This document shows positions 36,229-47,077 of a DNA stretch of 64,000 nt, piece by piece. Below the pieces are notes generated by a model. That model was not told the origin of the DNA. It made no database searches and was given only the letters and a program-made list of their open reading frames with translations. Within the stretch, counting starts at the first letter, position 1, and each line of letters starts with the position of its first letter. Position numbers and translations under genes: made by a program. This stretch comes from Linanthus parryae (Eukaryota; Streptophyta; Magnoliopsida; Ericales; Polemoniaceae), in contig JALGPY010000010.1 of NCBI GenBank assembly GCA_023055425.1, positions 52,365,665-52,429,664 of the forward strand, written 5' to 3'.

Positions 36229-36719
36229 TGTCAGGAATTGGTTGATTCCTGACCTAGATTGAAGAAATTTGAGAAGAGATTTGCAGATTCAGAAGAGGAT
36301 TGAGAGATGAGAGAATTGTTTGATAAATTTCATTCATAATTAATCGCTGAAAAATGCATTACAATATTTATACTACCTCTGCATTTGTAAATAAGATAAC
36401 TAATGGGGTTGAAATAGAAATAAGAAAACTAAGTAACTAACTATCCAACACAGCTGCCAAGTCAGCTGTTTGTGACCTGAATTCAGTGACGTGGACCAAT
36501 CAGGAGTGAGGAGGAGTTTCCTTATCAAAACGACGACGCTCCACTTATCTATTTGAACTCAACGTTTAAATGGATCTTACGGCTGAGATTATATCCTCCC
36601 ATCTCCATCCAACGGTTACTGAAACAAGTTGGCAAATACCAAATGAACAGTAACTTTACTGTTCATTTGGTAAACACAGAAATTTGAATTGGCTCAAACT
36701 TGATCTTCCTTTCATGACA
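36229..36719 (-). repeat. 3' LTR of the chromovirus
   Basis: It runs TGTCAGGAATTGG...CTTTCATGACA on the plus strand, identical by eye to 41458-41948. Confidence 0.9.
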
Positions 36720-36747
36720 ATGCACCACCCTCAGAATATTCATGTCC

Positions 36748-39700
36748 TCATGAATCAAAATAAGGAAATTGGGCCTTGAGAGCATGATAATCTTCCCAAG
36801 TGGCCTCTGTAGGGGCAGTGTTAGCCCATTGTACCAAAACCATCACCACTGGCTCATTTCCCTTCTTAATTAGCTTCCTATCCAGCACAGCTATAGGTTC
36901 AACCAAAAGTTGACCTTCTGGGCCCACTTTAGGCAGAGTTACAGTGCTAGTAAGGGCTTGCCCTTTAGCTCTCTTGAGCTGAGAAACATGGAAAACTGGG
37001 TGTATTTTTGCCTCAGGTGGTAGTTCTAGTTTATAGGCAACTTGACCAATTTTTTGAAGTACCTGATAAGGGCCATAGAATTTGGCTGAGAGCTTGAAGT
37101 TCTTCCTCACTTGGACACTGGACTGTCTATAGGGCTGCAGCTTCAAAAACACCATGTCTCCCACTTGAAATTGTCTATCTGATCTATGCTTGTTGGCATA
37201 GTGTTGCATTCTTGCTTGTGCTTTCACTAAATTGTCTTTGATGAGGACCATCATCTTCTTCCTCTCTTCCAAGAATTGATCAATATCAGCATTGCCACTT
37301 GAATTTAGCTGGTGGAAGGAAAGTAATTTGGGGGCATAACCATATAAAGCTTCAAAGGGGGACATTTGAAGGCTGGTATGGTAAGTGGTGTTGTACCAAT
37401 ATTCTGCTAGAGGGAGCCACTTTGACCATTTATGTGGCCTGTCAGCAGTCATGCATCTCAGGTAATTCTCCAAACATTGGTTCAACCTCTCAGTTTGTCC
37501 ATCTGTTTGTGGGTGGTAGGCACTTGTGAAATGCAATTTGGTACCCAAACTCTTAAACAATGCAGTCCAGAAGTGACTCAAGAAGATGGTGTCCCTGTCA
37601 CTGATGATGGTGTCTGGTAAGCCATGTAATTTGTGAATGTGATCAAGGAAAAGTTGAGCCACTTCCACAGCTGTATAGGGGTGTGTGAGGGTTAAGAAGT
37701 GTCCATATTTTGAGTATCTATCTACCACCACCATTATAGTTGTTTTCCCCTCTGATTTTGGTAATCCCTCAATAAAATCCATACTAATGTGTGTCCAAGG
37801 CACCTCTGGAATAGCCAATGGTTGCAGCAGCCCAGGGTATGGCACATGTTCCACCTTCATCCTTTGGCAAATGTCACAAAGTTGTACCCACTCCTTGACA
37901 TTCTTGTGCATTCCTCCCCAGAAAAAGATTGCAGCCAATCTTTTATAGGTACCTTGTATACCAGAGTGGCCTCCCACTCCAGTGCTGTGAATTTCTTTAA
38001 TGAGTGCAGCTCTCAAACTACCTTGATCACCTACATAGATGGTAGAGCCCCTCTTGATCAACCCATCCTTGATTTGCAGCTCACTAAGTGGATCTGGTTC
38101 CACAGTCAATTGTGCTAGCTTTTCTTGTGCCCATGTGTCTCCCTCATAAGTCTTGATGATCTCTTCTACCCAATGAGGGGTGATAGTTGTGATGGCTGCA
38201 CATTCTGCTACTTCTGTTTCTTCTGAGTTGTCTGCATTGACCTCCACCCTTGAGAGTGCATCAGCCACTTGATTGTACTTGCCTGGTTTGAATATAATTT
38301 CAAAGTCCAGTCCCATTAGCTTACTCAACCACTTTTGTTGAATAAGGGTACTCACCTTCTGTCCCAATAAAAATTTGAGACTATAATGGTCTGTCCTAAT
38401 TTGAAACTTGCTAGTTTCCAAATAAGACCTCCATTTCTTCACAGCTTGCACTAGTGCAAGCAACTCTTTTTCATAAGTTGACAACCCCAAGTGCTTATCA
38501 GCTAGTGCTTTACTGAAGTAAGCAATTGGTCTCCCCTCTTGCATTAATACAGCTCCCAAGCCTTTATGACATGCATCAGTCTCAACCACAAAATTCTTGG
38601 TGAAGTCAGGTAAGGCTAGTACTGGGGTGTGACACATTGCCTCCTTGAGTAGTTCAAAGGCTTGTTGGGCTTCTTCTCCCCAAGTGAAAGCTCCTTTCTT
38701 CAATAGCTGGGTTAAGGGTCTAGCTACTACTCCATAACCCTGAACAAACCTTCTGTAATAACCTGTTAACCCCAAAAACCCTCTTAAGCTCTTCAAAGAA
38801 GTGGGGGTAGGCCAGTCCTTCATAGCTTTCACCTTGGCTGGGTCTGCTTGCACTCCATCACCACTAATAAGGTGTCCAAGGTATTCAACAGTAGTTTGTA
38901 GAAAGGTACATTTAGAGAGCTTAGCAAACAATTTATGTGTGTGCAACAATTCCAAGGTTAATCTGAGATGCTTGTAATGCTCCTCCAAAGTTCTGCTGTA
39001 GATGAGTATATCATCAAAGAAGACTAGCAAAAACTTTCTGAGATATGGTTGAAAAACCTGATTCATGAGTGCTTGGAAGGTGGCTGGAGCATTGGTGAGT
39101 CCAAAAGGCATCACCCTAAACTCAAATAGTCCTTGATGAGTCCTAAAAGCAGTTTTGTGGATGTCTTCTTCTGCCATCCTAATTTGGTGGTAGCCAGACC
39201 TGAGATCCAGTTTGGAGAAGTAGTGAGCTCCATGCAATTCTTCCAATAATTCATCAATCACTGGAATGGGGAACTTATTCTTGATGGTGAGATCATTTAA
39301 TCCCCTATAATCAACACAAAACCTCCAGGAGCCATCTTTTTTCTTGACTAATAAGACAGGGGAGGCAAATGAGCTGGTACTGGGTTGGATGACACCATTG
39401 TCCATCATTTCTTGCACCAATCTCTCAATCTCATTCTTTTGTATATGTGGGTATCTATAAGGTCTGAGACAGACTGGTTGGGAGTGCTGTTTTAGGGGTA
39501 TGTGATGGTCTTGGTCTCTCTTTGGTGGTAATGTCTTGGGCTCTTCAAAAATGGAGGAATACTCTTGTAACAGGGGAGTGAGCTCTCTGGGTATGTTAGA
39601 GTCTGGTTTGGGATCTTGTATGTTGAATAACTGACCTACAATAACCCCTTCTTGTAGCTGGCAATATGCATGTAGGGAGTGAATGTTGGCTGCCTTGTAT

Positions 39701-41415
39701 TGGCAAGAAGGTATTTCTGCTGTGAATTTCATCTCTTTACCAGCCATGACCACTGTAATTGTCCTCTCTTTGAAATCCATACACACAGGGCTAACTTCTT
39801 GTAGCCATTGTACCCCTAAAACTATGTCACAACCCCCCAAGGGAATGACATGCATATCAGCCACCACTTTTTGTTGTTGTAGCTTAATTTCCACCTTTTC
39901 ATATAACAAGTTACTGTCTATGTGACTCCCATTTGCCACCACCACTCTCAGAGGTGTGGTATTAGTGTGTGGACCACTCAACTTGGCAGCTGTCATCTTA
40001 TCAATAAAGTTATGTGTACTACCTGAGTCTATCAGGACACTAACTTTGCTCTTCCCAATGAAACCTGGAATTCTCAATGTTTGATGCCCTATATTGCCAG
40101 TGATTGCATGAAGAGATATCTCAGCAGCTGCTTCAGTAGTACCCCCTTCATTTTCAGTACCACTTCCCCCACTCTCTGTAGTTGATGTTGTGGGACTGTA
40201 GTTGAGTGCTTCTCCTTCTTCATTCTCATCTATCTCACTGCCAGTCACTAAAAATAATTGGGGTTTCTTGCATTTATGGCCAGGGGTGTACTGCTCCTCA
40301 CAGAAATAACACTGTTTATTAGCTCTCTTTTCTTGCATTTCAGCCGGGGTCAACTTCTTGTAGTTATTGAAACTAGTGGGGCTGTTCTCTAATTTTGGCT
40401 TTCCTTCCCAAACAGGCACATTACTTTTCTGTTTGTAATTGGCTTGTCCAGGTTTTGTCCACCCCTTCATTAGCTGTTGCACATCATGGATCACATCTTT
40501 CTTGCTGATATTGTGATTTACTTCTTGCATTCTTGCCATTGCTTTGGCTTCTGATAATGTCCTTGGCTGAAGCAAACACACAGCAGCTCTAATCTCCATT
40601 TTTAACCCTCCCAAAAAACTTTTGAGGAAGTATAGATCATCAGCCCATGGATACAATGCCTTCACTCTAGGCCTCAGAGTGTCAAACTTCTTCATATATT
40701 CTTGTACTGTATTATCTTGACTGATTCTCTGAAATTCTCCTAATATATTCTCATAGCCAGCCTCCAGAAATTCATCACATAACTTGTTGCTGAATATTTC
40801 CCAACTTACATCTTCCAGTTGTTCAAATTCCACTCTAAACCAGCTATCAGCATCATCCACACAGTTAAGTGACACTAATATTAACTTCTGCATATCATTC
40901 AACTGATGCAATTGGAAATACCTATTAGCCTTTTGCAACCACCCCAGTGGATCAGATCCATCAAACTTGGGAAATTCAATTTTGGGTACTGGCAGTGGGT
41001 TGTACTGATTTGATTTTCCAAAATTAGGGTTCATACCTTCATTGAGTCCTGACTGAATTGGGGTTGTTTGACTTGTAGATCCCAAAACTCCTTTTCCTCG
41101 GCTGCTGTTGGTGATTGTGGACTGCTCCTTGGGTTGTCCTAGTATGGATTCACTCTGTGCCTTGTTCCTTTCGTTGGCTAAGAGATTGTAGCAGTTCATT
41201 AGCTTCCGGATCTCCTCCTTCAAACCCCCAATTTCATCTAACTGTGCCAGCCGCCCATGGATTAGGTCTTGTCCGCTGTCAAGTTGTGTCAATCGGCCAT
41301 GGATGAGGTCTTGTCCGCTGCGGATCTCATCAATGGCGTCGTCCACCGCCTGGAGGTGAGATTTGACACCCTCCACCGAGTCAAATTGAGTCGCCGGTGC
41401 CTTCCGAGGTCCCAT
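36748..41415 (-). CDS. Chromovirus gag-pol polyprotein, 1555 residues, intact
   Basis: A single ORF from ATG at 41415. Gag occupies about residues 1-390, with a divergent zinc knuckle CYFCEEQYTPGHKC (369-382). The N-terminus has a 14-residue tandem duplication of SGQDLIHGRL(T/A)QLD. Protease has the DSG triad LIDSGSTHNFID (461-472). RT has WRFCVDYRGLND and the active site VFFDDILIYS. RNase H has VVETDACHKGLGAVL. Integrase has the HHCC finger (ending CDICQRMK) and core motifs MDFIEGLP, IISDRD and YHPQTDGQTERLNQ. The C-terminus (VLDRKLIKKGNEPVV, then LVQWANTAPTEATWED) fits a chromodomain, which steers integration in chromoviruses. Order PR-RT-RH-INT-chromo is diagnostic of Ty3/gypsy chromoviruses; lineage (perhaps Reina) is not certain. 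Confidence 0.95.
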   Translation of the reverse strand: MGPRKAPATQFDSVEGVKSHLQAVDDAIDEIRSGQDLIHGRLTQLDSGQDLIHGRLAQLDEIGGLKEEIRKLMNCYNLLANERNKAQSESILGQPKEQSTITNSSRGKGVLGSTSQTTPIQSGLNEGMNPNFGKSNQYNPLPVPKIEFPKFDGSDPLGWLQKANRYFQLHQLNDMQKLILVSLNCVDDADSWFRVEFEQLEDVSWEIFSNKLCDEFLEAGYENILGEFQRISQDNTVQEYMKKFDTLRPRVKALYPWADDLYFLKSFLGGLKMEIRAAVCLLQPRTLSEAKAMARMQEVNHNISKKDVIHDVQQLMKGWTKPGQANYKQKSNVPVWEGKPKLENSPTSFNNYKKLTPAEMQEKRANKQCYFCEEQYTPGHKCKKPQLFLVTGSEIDENEEGEALNYSPTTSTTESGGSGTENEGGTTEAAAEISLHAITGNIGHQTLRIPGFIGKSKVSVLIDSGSTHNFIDKMTAAKLSGPHTNTTPLRVVVANGSHIDSNLLYEKVEIKLQQQKVVADMHVIPLGGCDIVLGVQWLQEVSPVCMDFKERTITVVMAGKEMKFTAEIPSCQYKAANIHSLHAYCQLQEGVIVGQLFNIQDPKPDSNIPRELTPLLQEYSSIFEEPKTLPPKRDQDHHIPLKQHSQPVCLRPYRYPHIQKNEIERLVQEMMDNGVIQPSTSSFASPVLLVKKKDGSWRFCVDYRGLNDLTIKNKFPIPVIDELLEELHGAHYFSKLDLRSGYHQIRMAEEDIHKTAFRTHQGLFEFRVMPFGLTNAPATFQALMNQVFQPYLRKFLLVFFDDILIYSRTLEEHYKHLRLTLELLHTHKLFAKLSKCTFLQTTVEYLGHLISGDGVQADPAKVKAMKDWPTPTSLKSLRGFLGLTGYYRRFVQGYGVVARPLTQLLKKGAFTWGEEAQQAFELLKEAMCHTPVLALPDFTKNFVVETDACHKGLGAVLMQEGRPIAYFSKALADKHLGLSTYEKELLALVQAVKKWRSYLETSKFQIRTDHYSLKFLLGQKVSTLIQQKWLSKLMGLDFEIIFKPGKYNQVADALSRVEVNADNSEETEVAECAAITTITPHWVEEIIKTYEGDTWAQEKLAQLTVEPDPLSELQIKDGLIKRGSTIYVGDQGSLRAALIKEIHSTGVGGHSGIQGTYKRLAAIFFWGGMHKNVKEWVQLCDICQRMKVEHVPYPGLLQPLAIPEVPWTHISMDFIEGLPKSEGKTTIMVVVDRYSKYGHFLTLTHPYTAVEVAQLFLDHIHKLHGLPDTIISDRDTIFLSHFWTALFKSLGTKLHFTSAYHPQTDGQTERLNQCLENYLRCMTADRPHKWSKWLPLAEYWYNTTYHTSLQMSPFEALYGYAPKLLSFHQLNSSGNADIDQFLEERKKMMVLIKDNLVKAQARMQHYANKHRSDRQFQVGDMVFLKLQPYRQSSVQVRKNFKLSAKFYGPYQVLQKIGQVAYKLELPPEAKIHPVFHVSQLKRAKGQALTSTVTLPKVGPEGQLLVEPIAVLDRKLIKKGNEPVVMVLVQWANTAPTEATWEDYHALKAQFPYFDS

Positions 41416-41457
41416 TTCTGCAATCAGAGGGCAGGGAAAGCAGCTCTGATACCAATT

Positions 41458-41948
41458 TGTCAGGAATTGGTTGATTCCTGACCTAGATTGAAGAAATTTG
41501 AGAAGAGATTTGCAGATTCAGAAGAGGATTGAGAGATGAGAGAATTGTTTGATAAATTTCATTCATAATTAATCGCTGAAAAATGCATTACAATATTTAT
41601 ACTACCTCTGCATTTGTAAATAAGATAACTAATGGGGTTGAAATAGAAATAAGAAAACTAAGTAACTAACTATCCAACACAGCTGCCAAGTCAGCTGTTT
41701 GTGACCTGAATTCAGTGACGTGGACCAATCAGGAGTGAGGAGGAGTTTCCTTATCAAAACGACGACGCTCCACTTATCTATTTGAACTCAACGTTTAAAT
41801 GGATCTTACGGCTGAGATTATATCCTCCCATCTCCATCCAACGGTTACTGAAACAAGTTGGCAAATACCAAATGAACAGTAACTTTACTGTTCATTTGGT
41901 AAACACAGAAATTTGAATTGGCTCAAACTTGATCTTCCTTTCATGACA
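41458..41948 (-). repeat. 5' LTR of the chromovirus
   Basis: Identical by eye to the other LTR. In the minus sense it ends at 41458 and is followed by AATTGGTATCAGAGCTGC, containing the PBS. The flanking TTGAC is at 41949-41953. Confidence 0.9.
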
Positions 41949-42202
41949 TTGACATCGAACCAATTGTACTGTCCGTGGGACGAGGGTTTGATCTTGTATT
42001 CCTCCGGCAAGAAGGAATTGAAGCCAGTTATCAAATCTTTGTCGCCGAGGAAGATGTTGTTGGCCGTTGCGATCAAGTCGGCGGCGCAGATTCGGCGTCG
42101 TTTGAAATCGACCAATGCGTTGCAGATGGCTTCGTACTCGTCGGAATTTAGGGTTTCTTTCAGGGTCTGGATGAAATACAAAGAATCATCCGAACCCACC
42201 AT

Positions 42203-42493
42203 CCCTGCAATCTCAAAACAGAGAGAGAGAGAGAGACAGAGAGAGAGAGACGTTGCCGGAACAGAAGCGAGGGAGATCCAGGAGAGGCTCTGTTTCCAAA
42301 TTTAAAGAGAAAGACGGAAAAGCTTCACTCACCTCCCCTGCAGTTTACGAAAATAATACATCAGCAACCCCATACTTCTCAAATACCATATATTACTCTA
42401 AAGTCCCCTTATATTTCATCTTTGCTTACTCTCTACACAGCCTCCCCACACACTCCGTCAACACCGTTGTTACAGAAATGCATTCCTAGTTAG
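42203..42493 (-). promoter_or_regulatory. 5' UTR and candidate promoter of the SIN3-like gene
   Basis: A GA-rich tract (42219-42251) immediately upstream of the ATG is CT-rich in the transcript, as is common in plant leaders. ACCATATATTAC (about 42387) in the minus sense gives a TATA-like motif. Boundaries are inferred. Confidence 0.35.
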
Positions 42494-42894
42494 TGCATGT
42501 TTGGGAACTATTATTTTAATCAGTTCTCATGAAATTGGTCATTTTGATTTAATTATGTTTGTTATGAAACAAACTTTTAATCTGAAAATTTGCATATTAA
42601 GATAATCGTAGTGCAATTGTAGAATTTTCAAAATTGGGGATATGCGGCTGAAAATTTTAGAAAAAATAATTTTAATGTGTTTTGACACTAGCATGATTAT
42701 AGATCATTTATAAATGGTTGTATTAAAAAAATTGACGATATAACTCTTTAAATTTTGTCTAATGGATCAAATTAGCAATCTCCAATTTCAACTCATACTA
42801 AACGGATTTTGATTTTTAGTTTAGCTGGATTATACACCCAAAATTATTTCAGCCGATTTTTTAGATTTCCAGCCGATACCAAAACAGGGCCTAA
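42494..42894. repeat. Short interspersed MITE-like repeat, copy 1
   Basis: It starts TGCATGTTTGGGAA and ends CCAAAACAGGGCCTAA, giving loosely inverted ends around GTTTGG. A close relative in the same orientation lies at 60563-60959. No clear target duplication is seen, so the superfamily is open. Confidence 0.6.
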
Positions 42895-43296
42895 GTAATA
42901 TAGTATTAGTGCGGGAATCGGGATATGGGAAATTTCAAATACTTTCAATAAAGAAAGGTAAAAGACATTTTCCACCATCCGTCTCTCTTTCTCTCATTTT
43001 CTCGAACCTTATCTTCAAGAAAACGCACAGCCACTGATTGTTCCCTCCACCATTCTAGATCAAGAGCACCCTTCCAGATGGCACAAGATCTCTCTCGCTC
43101 TCTCCTTTCTTTCTCACATTTCCAGATCGAGAAAGAAACACGAGAGAGAAAGAGAGTAACTGGCGACAGCGGGGGTGAGGCTGCGTCCATCCGAACGAAC
43201 GGCGTGGTGAGGTGGCGTCCGTCCGGACGAACGACGGCCGTGACGCGGCATGCCTTCCGTACCAGCGACAGTGGTGAAGAAAGCTTGATATGTTCT

Positions 43297-43367
<71 letters not shown>

Positions 43368-44293
43368 GCTCTGGTGAAGGTTGAATCTTGTAGCGTTTCT
43401 CTCGGACGACGACGACCAGGCGATACAGTCATACTTTACTCTTCAAGTTTACTGTTTTATAATTCCTTCCTCTTTGTTATTACATGAAAAGTAAACATGC
43501 CTCGTCATCCGTTTTACGAGCTTGGGTGTTGCTTACTCAGTACTTTATGCTGATTTTAGAAAACTGCGGTCTTGTTTTCCTTCCCCCGCAGGTTTAGATG
43601 AAGAGGACTATGGCATGACCGGGTACGAGACTCACTAAGGAGGTTCAGTCACACGCTGTAAAATAGTATGTATAACGTTACCATAATGTATAATAGGGAC
43701 TCGGACGAATCGGGGAGGACGAGGCTAAAAGTAATGGCGGAGAATCAAAAGCACAACATCCAACATATATATTACAGATACTGACGACCGCCGGAGACGA
43801 CAACTATCGTTCCAGATCTTGAAGAATTATTTCTCTCTGTCTCTCTCTTTCTCTCTCTCTCCATCCTTCCGTCTATTGTTGTTCACTCGGTTGAAACAGC
43901 TGTGAATTTTAATGATTTCAACTTCTTCGAGGAGGAATTCCATGTCCAACTTATTGGAGGGATTCCGCTGATTTCAGTCTCTTTCTCTTCGTTACTGGGT
44001 TGTTAAGGTTTTCTCGAACATGAATTGGGGTTTTTTGGTCAGGCACAAATCACAGAGAGGTGGTAGTGGTGGGTTCCAATTGGGGTCAGTGTTATTGGAG
44101 GATTACGATTTCATGACAATTGAGCATAAGGTTTCAGTTTTGATAGAATTTCCTATCAAATTTGGTAATGTTTGATATGAATCCCAAAGCTATTGGGGCC
44201 ATATACATCAGAGTCCACATGGAAAGAAGGGGGCAGCAGCTGATCTGTTTGATTTCTGCTATAATATCTTCTGCTTTTTCTTCTATGAATTTC
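42895..44293. repeat. Intergenic region with CT microsatellite
   Basis: (CT)n at 43301-43363 is 63 bp of pure dinucleotide repeat; shorter CT runs lie at 43835-43862. The stretch 43130-43260 is GC-rich and could belong to a promoter, but no gene is supported. The ORFs over the CT run are artefacts. Confidence 0.6.
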
Positions 44294-47070
44294 TGCAACA
44301 CCCTCCAAAATCGCAAGGCCGGCCGGGCCCCACGTTCAGAAAGAGATGTCCCGCCCGAGGTGATGAGTCTCATTGGGAACGAATAAGGATCGTCGGTTCA
44401 CAGCTACTACAACCATCGACTAAACAAAATATAATTTATTACAATTCCAATAATAGTGACAACTTTTGAAAAGTCATGAGTACAACTAAAATGATATTAC
44501 TATGTGATATTCTAGCAACAAATCTTCCTGTCCAGCAGTGTCGTGAACGTTCCCCCACCTCGATAGCCAACCTGCGGTTTTAAAATAGCAAAAGTCAGCG
44601 CAGTTTTTACAGAAAATGGTCAGCAAGCGGCTGAGTAAGCTAACACCCATAGCACGTAAACAGATTATGAGACATATGACATGAATAACCAATTCGCTGA
44701 TAAATAATAAATATTGAATATTCGCGGAAAAAGTGTTCACGTTGATTTGATGTGTCAAACTCCGTAACGATCTCAAATTTCGTATTCCAACCCAAAGATG
44801 TGGTCCATCTCGGGAAATCACTGTTAATAGCAATTCACAATATTAATTTGATCTCAAGATAACTCATATCCATATGAATCGAGTCCAGAAATTCATTTTA
44901 GCAACTAGTTGATACGGGGCGTGACCATATCCAATCCACAACCTCTTTCTCATATGTGCAAAAGCACCCACATAACCATAACTCAATCACAGGAGGTTCG
45001 CATCACAGCGCCTCATAACCATAGCTAATCAAAAGGAGGTCAGAGTCTCATAATATCATAACAGTAACCAATCACAATATGTCAGAAATGTATCGTATCA
45101 GGGATATGGCACAAACCCACACACAACAACTTCCACTTTACATAATTACGAATTTTCTTTGAAGATGTGGAATCGAGTAAGGAGCTCAGAACTAAAGTCG
45201 TTGTGGCACAAAATCATAATCGATGTGTGATTGAGAGATATTCCGATTTGACCAATAAGTAAGCGGTGTGCTACTTTTGGTAACCGAGGCAACGATTTCA
45301 AATTTCGTACTTACAACCCAATGACGTGGTCCGTGTTGGGATATCACAGTTAAAAGATTTATTTCAAGTTATTTCACAATAGAGTTTAGATGTTCATCTT
45401 TCGGATTCGTTATTTAGATTTGGATACCAATTTCAAACGATACTTCAAGTAGAGTTTTTTTTTTTTTTTTCAAAAACAAAGTAAACAACTCAAATAAAAC
45501 ATGTACCGTAGTATTTTCACAAATAACACACGCGATACACGAAATAAAAGAAATGCACGCGAGGCTAGGCATATTAACTTACCGAAATACAAGCACGTCC
45601 TAGATGTCGTCTCGTTTACGGAAACGTCACCCACAAATCGGAGCTTCTAACTTAATACAACCTCAACAAATATACATCATATATATATATTTCTAGCTCC
45701 TTTTATTTTTCTCAAGAAAATATTCATTTTAACTTATTTATTAATGCAAAGATATATTTTATTTAATAATATTTATCCCCAAAAATATACTTATTAATTT
45801 ATAAATAAAAATTTAAACAAATAAGAGAAAAACTAATTTTATAAATGAATCTGAAATTAAAAACTGCATCTACCTCCCCAAAAGTTTCTGAAATGACATC
45901 TGCATCCCCCTAAGTTTCTGAAAAGACACAATAAACCCCCCCCCCCAATATAGTTTCTGAAAAGACACTTTATCCTCCAAAAAAAGAACATCCAAACTAA
46001 CAAATCAAAACATGGATTTGAGGCCTTAAAACGTGGTTTTGATTACATAAAAAAACTAAGAACGAGATTTAAAGCATACCCATATAAATTTTTTGCAAGA
46101 AACGGTCAATAAACAAGGCGGGTCGAAGCGCCGAAAGTGGTGCCGGTGAGGGTGGCCGACGGGGTCTTCTCCGGCGGGGTTTGGCTTCGTCTTGGACCTC
46201 CACAGACCTGTTCGGACCTCCAGGAGGTTAGGGGAATGGTTGGAAGTGGTTGGGTGCCACTGATTCGCATGGGCTTGAAGCTTTCGTCGAGCTCGCCGGA
46301 ATCCATGGCGTCCGGCGGCAGCATGGTGGCTCTGCTGCTGCTGTTTCTTCCTCCGGTGGCTCTTTCGAGCAAGGCAGAGAGGGGGGAGAGATGAAGGTAG
46401 CATGGGAAAGAGAGAGGAACGGGTGGCAGTGGTGTTGGCGGCCATTGTTTCCGGCGGGTCTTCTCGTCGGGAGGCAAAACAGAGGGGAGAGATAGATTGA
46501 GGGGGAGAGAAGGGTTGTGATGGAGGCTGTGGAGATGGTGGTGGTGATGGTGTTGGGGGTCTCGGGGTGTTGGCGGTGATTGTTGGTGGTGATGCTTGTC
46601 TCTCGGCAAAACCAGATGAGGGAGATGGAGCAGAGGGTGGAGAGGGACAGAGAGATAGAGATGGCGTTGGGGGTGGCGGTGTTGTCTCGGGTGGGTTTTC
46701 CGAAGAAGAGGGAGGAGATGATATAGAGGGACGGGGAAGAGAGAGAGAGACGGGGAGAGAGCTAGAGAGGGAGAATAAAAAAGAAAAAAAATTGTTGGGG
46801 AATGAGAAGGTGTTGGGGAACGGGGAATGTCAGGAGAAGTAGGGAATAAAAAACATTTTCTTTTCTTTTCTTTTATTATTATTAACTTATTTCTATTTAG
46901 CTATTAGACTTTTTCTAGTTTTGATAATTACAACTACTACCCCCAACTAATATCTAGTTAATAACGTCTAATACTACAACTACCCCCGCTAGTAATATAT
47001 TTCATAAATAAACTTATTAAACTTTACGAAAGATATGTCAAAAATATTCAAAAAAAATCGGGGTGTTACG
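44294..47070 (-). mobile_element. Long LTR, Tekay/Del-like (solo or leftover)
   Basis: The plus strand begins TGCAACACCCTCCAAAATCG and ends AATCGGGGTGTTACG. In the minus sense it starts (C/T)GTAACACCCCGATTTTT, characteristic of Tekay/Del chromovirus LTRs, which are 2-4 kb long. No gag-pol lies on either side. The flanking pentamers ATTTC and TGTGA do not match, so a simple solo-LTR origin is not proven. ORFs within 46056-46842 are LTR sequence. Confidence 0.55.
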
Positions 47071-47077
47071 TGTGAAG

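Larger units (their letters stand above)
36229..41948 (-). mobile_element. Intact chromovirus (Ty3/gypsy), very recent insertion
   Basis: 5720 bp. LTRs 36229-36719 and 41458-41948 are both 491 bp and look identical by eye. The target duplication is TTGAC (36224-36228, 41949-41953). The Met-tRNA PBS TGGTATCAGAGC lies at about 41443-41454 (minus sense), and a purine-rich tract precedes the 3' LTR at 36720-36740. One open gag-pol frame has no stops. All visible requirements for movement are present. Confidence 0.95.
35530..42202 (-). pseudogene. SIN3-like PAH-domain gene disrupted by a chromovirus
   Basis: Coding parts are 42202-41949 and 36223-35530, separated only by the retrotransposon and its duplicated TTGAC. 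Together they give one uninterrupted 315-codon frame without introns. PAH domain 1 is in the right part (SLYFIQTLKETLNSDEYEAI; GDKDLITGFNSFLPEEYKI). PAH domain 2 starts at the junction (FFNQIRRTYSDDNDETYRKF; LFKDNPALYLEFTRLF). An acidic/basic linker with PPSKKRKTHHEDDDEDGE (NLS-like) and a helical C-terminal part follow. PAH domains bind repressor peptides in the SIN3-HDAC corepressor. Full SIN3 proteins exceed 1000 residues, so this is a short, single-exon derivative that lacks the HDAC-interaction region. The insertion separates PAH1 from PAH2 and should abolish the product. Confidence 0.75.

Noticed and set aside
43055..43487. ORFs with Ser-Leu or Arg-Glu runs
   Set aside because: They cover a CT microsatellite and have no conserved flanking sequence.
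46056..46842. Several overlapping ORFs of 81-167 residues on both strands
   Set aside because: Low-complexity, GC-rich part of a long LTR; no domain recognised.
44294..47070. Clean solo LTR with target duplication
   Set aside because: The flanking pentamers ATTTC and TGTGA do not match, so only a long LTR remnant is claimed.
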